From positions 6,593,865-6,657,864 of the forward strand of contig OY718806.1 of the NCBI GenBank assembly GCA_963070105.1: 64,000 nt of DNA. The letters run 5' to 3'. The stretch comes from Litomosoides sigmodontis. Taxonomy: Eukaryota > Nematoda > Chromadorea > Rhabditida > Onchocercidae. Positions 40,315 through 51,861 of this stretch are shown in pieces. The notes beneath the pieces were generated by a model, which worked only from the letters and a program-made list of their open reading frames with translations, was not told the DNA's origin and did not search any database. The position numbers and the translations under genes were made by a program. The stretch's first letter is position 1. The number at the start of each line of letters is the position of its first letter.

Positions 40315-43195
40315 TGCAGTATCCTTTCAATTATAACTCAGTGAATTTATAATGTATACATATCAATAGTAGATAATTACACGTCGATTTAAATACTATA
40401 CAACCTTTTATTTCCACCGTAATTTTTGTAAGTTTCACTTTTTTAAGTAAAAATTTTCAACGTGATAATTCCTTTTCATCGATCAGATAGCATAGAAAAG
40501 ATGTAAGGAAATCTGTTGTACATTCTATGTAACGCGCAATTTTAGATAAAATAATGAAACTATTCATATGGTGTGTTCATGGCCTGGCGTGTAACCTCCG
40601 ATCCCTAGTGAATTCAAGTAAAATTAATTGGAATTGAATTTTCATCAGAACACCACCCTGCTTCATGAGATCCACCATTACGCACTCCTAATAAAACGAC
40701 ACAGCCTGCACTTACAACATAACGCTACACCTCATACTAACAAGAACTCGAAAATGATGGAGTTGATATTTACACGGCCTCACACCGATCCATTAAATCT
40801 GTCGAACTCTTGCTGTAGGGGTTTTAACAATTATTGCATTTTCGTTTCCTAACTTTCACCTACGGTTATCGCAATGGTCTTCCATTTTCTTCATGTATTA
40901 CTGAACCACTGCGTTTTCGTTGTTTTACTGAACAGGTGGCCATCCACCCCAGCTCTAACTCACCTTCCCGGAAACGGCAAGGAAGAAGAAAGAAAATAAA
41001 AATGCTCGGAGTCTGTGACTACCGGGCGATTGTCAATTCACAATTCGCAGCTCGCTACAATTTCTTAGTCTTCATCATTTAAAGAAAAAAAACGAAACTG
41101 AGAACGTCCTCCTAACTACTGAAGTTTCTGTGAAAGGAAATGAAACACTGATGTAGATAGAGTCTTTAAAAAAAAGAAAAAAGTGATGAATTCCACTTCT
41201 TCAGGAAAATTTTACTGAAAAGCAACAAAAATTGCTCTTCAAGTCAAGTGTAAGTGAGAATTGAATAAGTTACGTAAAATGTGGAAAAGAGACAAAATAA
41301 CAGGAATATTAAGTAACTGAATAATTACTTAATTGCAGTTTACAGTTGAAATGAAATCAAATAAAGTTGATTTTCTCTTCAAAAAATAAAACAGACGAAG
41401 TTAACTGTAGCACGTCCAATGTTGGATCGCATGCTCGTATTGCTTTTTTTGGATTATTGCTAAAAAGACTGCATAAAAATTTCCTTGGTCACCAAATCTA
41501 CTTGCACGGTTTCCATTACCGTTTAATTAGCTGTCCTTTTTGTCTGCACTGACTGAGTAGAGAGAAGGTAGAACTCTTCCGTGACCTTAGGCACAGGTAA
41601 CAGTAAACTTAGCATTTGCATCAATATTTCTCTTCATTTGACGATTGTTAATATAGCGCACTGAACGTGATGATGAACAGTATTAACAAAGACGTAATAT
41701 CGCAAAAATCCTCATACATATGACTCATAATTAGCACGAGCTTCACAATGATCCGGTTTTTGGGGGAAGTTGCGGTGGATTCTGCCATGCATTGACTCCT
41801 AAAAAAATTTCATAAAAATCAACCGGAAGGAAATAATGTTGAAGCAATTCAGCAGAAGTTACCTTTTGTATCATTTTTAAATTTGCATTTTAAAATGTAG
41901 GATACATTTTGCAGCGAAATTAAGGGGCTTTTTCATGCACGCATAATTTACGACAATACAGGAAGATTTTTTAGTGTTAAAAATAAAGGCAAAACAACCA
42001 CTCGAGAAACCAGCAATATTATTGGAATATTTCTAGCGGAAATGTTTTACTGCTTCCACCACCAATAAAGTAGGAAATACGCTTGTTCACGTCAAAACAA
42101 TATAGCATGATGGCTTTTTGCAACTTAAAAGATCTTTAACGTTCTTCTAAGGCACCCGTTGAACTTATGTTCATACAAATATCATACCGTTTTTTTCATT
42201 TGAACTGATTCACTGTTATTTTAACTATTTACTTTTGTAACACTTTTCTTTCTACTTAACGATTCTATGTGGCTGTACCTATGATAAGATGGAATTTTCT
42301 TTCAGTTAAGAAAAAACCGCTCACTTCTTTCATCTAGGTAGCTTAAATTAGCGACCTAACAAACTTCACTGCACCATTCATCTATAACATTAGCATGAGA
42401 TAACACTCTAAAGATGAGGATGCTTACATCTCAGTAAAGTTTCTGCATGTTGTCGATTCCTCAAATTTGGTATTAACCACTCTTTTAATAAAAATAAACC
42501 CAAGAAAAATCAATATGAAATCAAATCGATCAGTGTGATTAAGAAAGGAACTTGCTTCAGAAAGGCTGTAGTTTCGCGAGTCATCTCGAAAGGACAATCC
42601 CATTATGGTCACTTACATATTTTAAAACAGGTTGTACATTTTGTAATTATATTTAAAAGGGTTGAGGGAGAAGAAAAGCTGACACTACAAAAAGGAAAAT
42701 CACTGCTATCGTATATAATCGGTTTTGAATTATAACTTCCTCGTAAAAAATTGATGTTTCTAACTTATTGGAACCATATCACTTCCTTCTATTTGCAATT
42801 CCGAATTGACGTCCTTTCGTTTGGTGGTTTATTTGCCATTTAATTTGGTTGGTTGATTGCTGACTGTTGATTATTACCAATTATTATTGGTAACTGCTTA
42901 TTATTATCAATTATCATTGAATTTTTCATTATTATTGATTATGGAACATTCGTTTGGCTGATTACTTGTTAAATAAAAGAAATATTATTGAAAATATAAA
43001 GCATTTGTTATGGGTCATTATCGCTGAATAAATTTCCAATAAGATATAGTTGGACAAGTCGTCCAAGTAATGCATGTGCTCGTTTTCTTGAATCTAAGCA
43101 TGCATTGGAAGTGAAGCAGTATTTTACACCTTTTAAGAATGATCAGAAATTGTGCGTCGCACCATAGCAACATTTAGCTTTAGCTAGTTCGTTTG
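40315..43195. other. upstream flank of PGAP1, no recognised gene
   Basis: Nearly 3 kb with no family match. On the minus strand a good donor (GGGAAG then GTGAGTT) ends at 40964 and could close a non-coding first exon of PGAP1, spliced to an acceptor just before the ATG at 40314. Plus-strand open frames at 40628, 40834, 41367 and 42535 are short and featureless. Confidence 0.4.
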
Positions 43196-44567
43196 ATCAA
43201 TAATATTTTTGTATGTGATCTTCACTATAAGACCTACAACAGTGCTACACAAATTACTTGCCATCTTCAGCCGATTAATGTAGTGAAACTTTATGAAGTT
43301 TTAGACTTCTTTCTTTCGCAGTTTCAAAACGACAAATTCAAAGCAACATTAAAGTTATTCAGTGTTCATGTGCGAGACACAAACAAAACGAATTTTATGG
43401 CACAGAGCTTTTTGACTCAAAGCGAGAAAGACGAACGGACTTTTCTGGTGGATTTGCTTCCGAAAGACTCAATCTATAACAATGTTGCCTTCATCCATAA
43501 GTGTTGCTTCACTAAAGTGTAAGCAGTCTACGGCTGCCAAATGCATAGTAACACTCCTCTCACATCATGCTTCCATGAAACAGCTTTTTAAATTCTATCT
43601 CTGCTCTCAGTCTCAGCCAATACTTTGCCGCATTCGATCTGTATCTTTGTGCGGTTTCTCACGACGAATCGCCACGTCCTCTTGAACGAACCTTCTGTGT
43701 TGCTAAACATTTTGAGAACAATGTCACTCTCCTGCGCATTACGGGTTCAATACTCACTGCGTTCATTACCATGACAAAGTAATCCCAGCAGTGACAATCA
43801 CTCACCTGCGCGGTGTTTTGGAGGTGGCTACGGTGAGACACTTTTCTGGATTAAAGTGTGGCATGAGGTAACAATGTAAAGGATGCAAATGATAAGAACG
43901 TACTTCAACCAGTGTCACTTCATGGTCTCCGCAATAACTTACCTGTTTTAATCACTGTAAAACCACGGGTATAATCCGTTATGTGGAACTTCCATGCCAC
44001 AAGCATTGTAACTTCGCAATATTATCACATGCTTCCAACAACTTTGTGAGTACAACTTTCTGAACTGACACTCTCAGAATGCTTTTTTTTATTCCTTTGC
44101 TTTGAATACATCAGTGAGAGTCGCAAACTGTCACTGCAACAATCTACGTTTAATTAAGCGATTTCTTGTTGCCCTGAATGTCCTAACTCTGTTAATTTCA
44201 AGCACTTAAGCCTGCCTACTTATCCTTTTGCAATCGTCACCAAAATTTTCGACAAATGTGTTCTTGTCTACCTTAACAAATTCTGCTCGGAAATGCTGTA
44301 TGTTCGAACGTTATTGGATGAAGGTAATGTTTATTTCAGACTGCATCAGGAATTCAAAATTACTTTGAAATTAAAATGTTATTAACAAACCCTACTACCC
44401 ATAAAACGGGAAAAATAACGCTGGTTTTCGCTTCACTAACTGTCAAACTGGATAACCTCGAACCTCACACAGACTTCATTCACTTTCATCTACATCCAAA
44501 ACCCTTTTTACAATATGTCCAATGGCAGGAAGGATTTTATATTAATTACCGATTGCAATTTTATTAT
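43196..44567 (+). pseudogene. probable decayed multi-frame coding sequence, family unknown
   Basis: I do not recognise this gene. Coding-like peptides run almost end to end but switch frame and meet stops. They are 43196-43519 (including LFSVHVRDTNKTNFMAQSF and LLPKDSIYNNVAFIHK), about 43581-43780 (SQYFAAFDLYLCAVSHDE, FENNVTLLRITGS), about 43776-43876 (CFGGGYGETLFWIKVWHE), about 43939-44046 (HCKTTGIIRYVELPCHKHC), about 44158-44381 (CPECPNSVNFKHLSLPTYPF), and 44376-44567 (LTVKLDNLEPHTDFIHFHLH). Phrases such as L-x-N-L-E-P-x-T resemble fibronectin-III strand and loop patterns, but this is weak. Some splice-like sites exist (GAG/GTAAC near 43867, TTT/GTGAGT near 44046), so a live multi-exon gene cannot be excluded. 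Frame changes without proper introns favour a pseudogene. Confidence 0.35.
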
Positions 44568-45185
44568 TAAATGTTCTCTCCTATTATGCAAAAAACTCTG
44601 CCGAAATAACGAACGATTCAAACATTAATATTAATATACATAACGACAGACAAGAGCAAATAAACGCCGTCCTGTGAGGTAGATACAAAAAAAGAAAAAC
44701 GAAATAATACACAATTTGTAACAACCGGAAAGAAATGTAAGTTTTAGCAAGAGAATAGAAAAAACTCCTTACTATAATCTTATTTATGAATATTAAAAAA
44801 TGCACACAGTTTGGACGGTCGTCAATAACTAGTGAGAAGCGTTCAGATCAAAAAGAAACATATGGTAAAAACGCGGCAAAGGATACCCGTGTGTTTTATA
44901 ACAAATGAACAGAAATAAAATTTATGTACGTGTATTTTCTCGCTTTCCATCACACTCGAGTGTTTCTTGTTTATCCGGATTTTTCTTATTATTGTTCGAT
45001 AACAACTGTTGCAGAAGTATTTCCAGATGCTAGTCGGTTTTAACATTTAAATTATAGTAGGCGATTTTTCCAGTAGTTAGGAATAAGTTGTTGAGCAAAG
45101 AACTCATCTTCAATACGTCGGTAGGAACGGCAAAGTTTAATTTGAAATTAGATTTCGATCATTTCAAATTACGTTTAAGCTCAGT

Positions 45186-48100
45186 TTATGCCGAAACAGT
45201 ATCAGTAGTATAATTGAATAAAGCTAAACGGTGTCTCAGTTGCGAAGTTCGAGAGATCGGATCTTGAGCGATCACCAACTGCAGATCTCGCATAGTAACT
45301 CGTTTTGTGCGGGGACGATGAGTCTGCACAGAAAGTATAAAAATATAAACGAAGAGATAAACTTTACATATGTGAAATAGGTTAAATTTTGTCAAAACTC
45401 TATTATTGAGTAGATGTGAAGTAAATTATAATTATTACTATCACCATCATTATTGTTATAAATATCTGAACAGAAACTCCAGCTGATTTCACATATTTGT
45501 GATTTATGTATTTAACAAAAAATCCAGGAAAAAAACATCAGGAAACTACCGTTTACTTTTATTAAAAATAAATACCTGGACTGAAATTCCAGCAGTTATT
45601 GGTTGGTCAAACGGGTTACTCGTTTCGGACCAATGTTTCTTGCTTATCTTGTCTCCGCCTAATGCAGCTATTGCGGCAGCATTAGCATCACGATTTCGTG
45701 CAGCTTCCTGATCAGCCCTTTGCAACTGAAAAACAATTTCGAAGGAAATGTCAAGCAAACGAATTGGATTCTTATTTTTGTAAATATGGATATATGGCTC
45801 AAGTGTGGATAACGTGAAGGAATGTAGAATTTCCACTTAATTATTTAGAATGTTGAAATCTGTTACCAACCTGTTTTGCTTTCTCAACCAGAGTGTCTTT
45901 ATCCCTTCCTTTGGTTTTACTGAGTCGAATTAATGCTTCTTTTTCACGATTTTCTCTTCTTTCATATTCCAGACGTTCCAGTTCTTCCACAAAACGAAGC
46001 TGACGACGGGTGTCATCAATTACCTGGAAATTCAGGCAGCAGTCAAAATAAATGCGTGGAGATAACCAATCAACTTTTGATAGCATGGTAAAGCAGGTAC
46101 AGAATTATCATACGCGGTAATACGGATGATTTCGAAGAGATTCCAAACGGTGTTCCGCAACAACAGCTAATTTGGCAAGCATTATCCGCAATCTACATTC
46201 TGCAGCCTGAGAAATCAAAGCGATGACTTCCTCTTGAGGAATACCTCCATCGGGCATTACCCGTTGAATTTTCCTGAATTAAATTAGATTATCAATATGA
46301 AAGAAATCCACCTCATCCACATCCATGTTGTGAACGCTTGGGGGTAATTTGTATAGTTTGTAGATCCATAACAAATCTATAATTTCTAAAGGTTCATTGG
46401 GAATTTGTTTAGTTTCAGTAACAGAAGAGTAAGCGAAGGAGTAGTGATTGAGGATTGAGATTTCAAAGCAGTAAAGGATGATTGTTGTATGAAAAAAGGA
46501 GCAATCATTAATTGAAGATGAGAATGAGGATGTGAATTAATGACAATGAATTATTTGAATTTTGATACAGTACAAAATAATTCGATGATGAAATTGTAAT
46601 GGAATTAATTGCTTTGTGTTACCGACTACAGATTTAAAAATATGATAAAAAACAATTTTGCCGACTACAGTACCTAGGTTAATGTAAACAACTTCTTATT
46701 GATTAGATAACAAAATTTGTGGCGGACTATAATTCGTGTTAAATTTATTCCCGCTTTCCCGACACCTCAAATGTGAAATTAAGGATTCGAAAACAGGAGT
46801 AAATATTGCTGAATATTACAACACATAGAATTATTAAAGTAAGAGGTTCAAAAGCGGAAAAACTCACCGAGCAATGACGTCCCCATTTAGAAGTTTATAC
46901 TGTGTTTGACTTGAAGGTAATGTACGAATCTCAGCTTCACTAGATGATTCTTCTATTGAAAAATCATCACTTCCTTCAGTTTTTGTATAACTTGCCGTGG
47001 TGCCATTCATCAATGATGAAGATGGAGCAACGCTTGAGGACCTCTTTAATAACTTATTACCCGTCAAATTCAAGTCGTAGTAAACAGTTCGAGGATGAAT
47101 AAATCTTATAACAATGTTGCCAAGTAAACGAAAACAAGATATAACGTAAACATGTTACAAGAAGGATCAAAAATGATGGTGCAAATATTAAAATTTTAAA
47201 TGAAAATGAACAGAAACAATAAAATATACCTGTGACAAGTAAGAATTTTCATTATTTGTCCGTTGTGAGCTTGTGTCCCACTGTGTGAGAGGTTGAGACA
47301 TATCAGGGAATGGTGGATGCTGCGGAGCAGTGGCAGCGATCCCCTCAATAATAACTTCACCCTTTTGTAACGCTGCTCTCAACGCTGGCAAAGTCTTTAA
47401 TACAACAATATTAATTAAAGCTTCTATTAAACAATATTTAAATAATAAAATGGTATATAATCGAAACTGAAGAATGACCCTCCGTATAAACTATTTTTGG
47501 AAGACACTTTGAAATGCTTATCTCTATAATTTAAAGAAATATATTAATAGACATTATTTCAAACTCCACAAAAGTGATACTTTTTGAAGAAATGGAAGCA
47601 GATGCGGCTGTGCTTGGGAGCGAAGTGCTTCCTGAAGACGACTAGTAAATACCTCCGGAGGCATTGAACCATATATTACCAGCTGAGAAACAAACACTAC
47701 GTTGAATTATTAAAAATAAAATGTGTGAACAGTGATTTGCAAGACCGTAATTTATATATCACCAGCAAAACTTAAATCAAGCAACTTGGACGAAGAAATT
47801 CTCCCACGTCCTTTGCTCCGTTTTCCTTAATATTTTTCAACTAGCAGTAAAACAACAACCTTCAAATAGTCAGAACTGACCTTAACAAGTTCGGTTACTC
47901 GCATGGCAGTTTGCTGCCCTTGCTGCTGATCAGGTTGCTGCGAGAGGTGTATGAGTGTTTTGAAGAAACGTGCACATTTGGAAACCATACTTGCTTGCTC
48001 AGCTGTATTAGCATTACGCATTTGATTTTGCTGAGCTTGAGTATTGTTACCTTGAAAAAGTATTCAAATAAATACAGATTTAAATAGTAGTAAAAAATTC

Positions 48101-49573
48101 ACCTAATTTTTAGTTATTGGTGCGTCCGTACCTCTGTTTCGTTAATAATTTCAGTATAGAATTTTTACACAGCATGAAAACAAACAAATACGGAAATTTT
48201 CCGATCGACTATTTGAAAGACAAAACCATTAAAAATCCAAAAAAAACTTCAAAAAATGGATATGGTGATATAAAATACTACAAAATTGAAAATATTTGAC
48301 ACCTTGGTTCAACATAACATACTGCACAGGACGTAATTGCATGTCTTGACTTTTCACTTGCGAAACAAAGGGTGGTGTTGAAACCTGAATTGAATATTTC
48401 CAGAATATACGAATTCTCGAAATTCTTGATTTATACTGAGAACGAGACTACGAAAAAACAGAAAAAAGTGACAATTCCTCGACGCTTACCTCATACATAT
48501 GACTCGAAGCGTCAGAGCTAAGCAAATACGCTGATACTAAATAAAAAAGTAAAAATATGTATCACTGTTTGTTTTGCATGATCTATGATATTACCGAGGA
48601 AGTTATGTTTGTACTCCGAGGGACATTTGCTCGACCATTCTCGCCTAAAATAGGCCCTGGAACGATTCGGAAACGCGGTCCACTACCCGTTGTTGAAATT
48701 GGAGGTGGAGGTACTGCTTCGTTCATAAAATACTGAAAATATCAAGACGTTGTTCACTGAAAAACAAATGCCGCTTCCTTCCAAATATTTAGCATATTTC
48801 TGCGGCATTTAAAATATGAGTTATAATAAAATACTAGCAACTTCACAGTTTAATTGCTTTTGCATCCTCTGTACCTTTCGAAATATACCAGTTTTTTAAC
48901 TTCTCAAAATTTGACAGTAATATGAAAAAATTCCACACCAGTACCAGTAAGACAAACTTAAAAAAGTTAGACCAATTTTCAAAACTCTTTCTATATATTA
49001 TCTAGGAACAAGGCTCTCAGGACTGTTCTTGCGATTTATTTGAAACTATATGAAATGTTTTTCTAGAATGCTTGGCACCATCAAACCCTGCTTGAGTGAT
49101 GAAGCTGCAATTTTTTGGGAAGCTGTTATTACATGTAAAGACAATAAGTAAAAGCATAATGAATGCAGAGCATAATAGTCTGGTATATATATTGGTTTCA
49201 CTTGAATTGAATTCAATTTACATATACTTCTACCAGCAATTAAGAAGTTAACTACGACCTTTTAAGTTGCAAAGTAGATTCATATTATATGAGCAAGTAA
49301 CTGACTTAGTAAGATTTTAAAATGCAAAACAGACGTTAAGAAATAAATGTCAACATTCTTTTCTGCATACAAGCCATAGAATCGCATCCACACCGAGACT
49401 TGAAGAAAAGGATTCGATAAAAAATACAACTCGTGATGAATGCAAAAAGGTCCAAATTCCTTATCGTAAATTGTTCAACGAAAACAAATTAAAAAAAAAA
49501 TTATTACCTGGCGATAAAACAGGGGCAAAAACCCCGACATGTAATAGTCATGCAAACTATCTGTATTATCCAT
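45186..49573 (-). CDS. taf-4: TFIID subunit TAF4
   Basis: Eleven minus-strand exons: 49573-49508, 48732-48595, 48384-48303, 48050-47881, 47682-47581, 47394-47230, about 47043-46868, 46273-46114, 46023-45871, 45725-45576 and 45323-45186; 499 residues. A Pro/Gln-rich N-terminus leads into the TAFH (NHR1) domain at about 113-195: SKCARFFKTLIHLS, MRVTELVK, FTSRLQEALRS, LLPFLQKTLPALRAAL. The C-terminal TAF4 module spans about 285-499: a histone-fold start LLNGDVIARKIQRVMPDGG, CRLRIMLAKLAVVAEHRLE, a charged coiled coil with ELERLEYERRENREKEALIR, RNRDANAAAIAALG, and TKRVTMRDLQLVIAQDP. TAF4 pairs with TAF12 through the histone fold and scaffolds TFIID in the nucleus. The nematode form is short, lacking long Q-rich tracts. 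A 47-base exon candidate at 48490-48536 was left out because it breaks the frame. The exon 7 acceptor (47043 or 47052) is uncertain. Confidence 0.92.
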
Positions 49574-51861
49574 GCAACCACGCGCACGCTAACCAGACAT
49601 AAACAATTACTAAGACAGGACTTTTATGATGCAAGAAAATTATGCAAATTTTGGTTAGGAACTTCGAAAAGTTTCACTTTATGCAAAGTTTTAGCGACCT
49701 TAAAAATTGCACAATAATGGCAATATTACTGTTCAAACTCTGCGAAATGTCTTAAAACTACTATTCTACTATATTCAGCTGTTTTATTTAACCGACCGTT
49801 CATTTCTAGTCGAACTGCTCTTGTTACTTCTTTAATAATGATATCTAATATTTAACTAATTGGAAAATAGACAAGTGAAGTAGTGGCTAATCCTTTATGC
49901 CTCCTGAATTGTTTGAATAAAAAGTAATTTGTTGTTTAATTGATTTAATTAATAGAAATTTGACATGGTCTTTTGCAACAGCATACTCAAATGTGTTCAC
50001 TGTGAATACCGATTTATGAAAGAGAACTTTAGGACAACTCAACTACACCGCTTTTTCTGCGTTATGGCATGTTATCTTGACACTTTGATCATTTCAATTA
50101 TGTACATTACAGACAGTCACGACAAATAGATTCACACACACACACACACACATACACACACATACACACACACACATACACACACACATACACACATACA
50201 CACACACATACACACACACACATACACACACACACACATACACACACACACATACACACACACACATACACACACACACATACACACACATACACACACA
50301 CATACACACACATACACACACACATACACACACACATACACACACACACATACACACACACACATACACACACACACATACACACACACACATACACACA
50401 CACACACATACACACACACACACATACACACACACACATACACACACACACATACACACACACACATACACACACACATATACACACACACATACACACA
50501 CACATACACACACATACACACACACATACACACACACATACACACACACATACACACACACATACACACACACATACACACACACACATACACACACACA
50601 CATACACACACACACATACACACACACACATACACACACACACATACACACACACACACACGAATAACTCAAATGGTACGCGACTCCTAACTTCTGTTCC
50701 TATGTTGTTAAAGCATAGCATAAAATTGATTCATGAGAGATCTCACGATCGGCCCGTTTTACAGCAAGACCCTTTTACGAAGGTACGGAAAACATTCAGA
50801 AATGACGACAAATGTGCATACATATAAAGTAGTCACTTATCATTTATAGCAGCACTGCACCTGCGGAATTACTAGAAAAAAACATTGCATTTCATGGATT
50901 AAATCTGAGTAATGGCGCTCTGGATTTCATTAATTCAGGATAGCAAATAACAGACCTTTTAGATTTTATTTTTTTTTAGTATTAACAAGCACTAATAACT
51001 GAACTCGTAAAACCGAGAAAATGATGCATCATGTATAAGATGTGGCACTGTGGCCACAGAAAATTTCATCCTCAAGATTCTTTTCTGGAGATTTGCTGAT
51101 CTTCACTGTCACCAGCAGTGGAATCAGACAGAGATGCCGCTTTTGCAGTATTTCAAAACTCGAAAATAGAAAAAACTCCTGTCCTGCAGAACAATGCTGC
51201 TAAAACATGCAATACACTTTCGTAATGTTGCAGACTGTTGCGCAAACTCCTGCATTAAACCTATGCAGCAAGTTCAGACATAACTACCAAAGTAAGATTC
51301 TGGCATTTTCAAAAATTTTATTTCAGCGATTATCACATATTCGTTTAGCAAGAATCACGTATAACAAAAGTATCAATTACCGAGAAATGTTAACAGCCGA
51401 GAACTAGGCGCAGAGGCCTCGACAATAATGTCACGGCTCCATTCCACCCGGAATCCGCACACCGTCAAACCAAACCCAAGTAGAAGCGAGAAAAAAAAGC
51501 TACACTGCACAGAAGTTAATATAACCGCGGTCCGTTAAATAGAAATATACATAGTATGAAAATAGTGCCTCCCCGCGCTATTCAGTTGGAGACAGGTTGC
51601 AGGGAGAGTGGAGAATCATTGGCGCTGTGATGTGCTAAATTATGTTAGCATTAACAATCATTCTGTCTTTGCTTGTCACTAGTTTAACAGTCTGCCACTT
51701 GGTATTCCAAGTTTAGCTAGAAATGTTTTGAAATGTGAGAGGTTTGGAAGTAGTAGTTGAAATTACGAGGCCAAGAAAGTTCTGTGTTTTGTATTCTTAT
51801 AGATGGAAATTATGTGTTTTCTATCCCTATCATCAAGCACGAGCACGCTCTTTTCAGGACA
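49574..51861. other. divergent intergenic region, TAF4 / DGKE
   Basis: 2.3 kb between two head-to-head starts, filled in part by the 529-bp CA/CATA array. The remainder is AT-rich with no recognised coding sequence. Likely holds both promoters and 5' untranslated sequence. Confidence 0.5.
50133..50661. repeat. CA/CATA compound microsatellite array, 529 bp
   Basis: An unbroken run of (CA)n blocks of 2 to 6 units punctuated at near-regular intervals by TA, giving a higher-order unit of about 8 to 14 bases. Long open frames in all three minus-strand frames (alternating Cys/Val with Tyr or Met) are artefacts of the repeat. The array lies between the TAF4 and DGKE start codons. Confidence 0.98.

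Noticed and set aside
50094..50721. Minus-strand open frames of 175-204 codons of alternating Cys/Val with Tyr or Met
   Set aside because: They are translations of the CA/CATA repeat; all three frames are open for the same reason.
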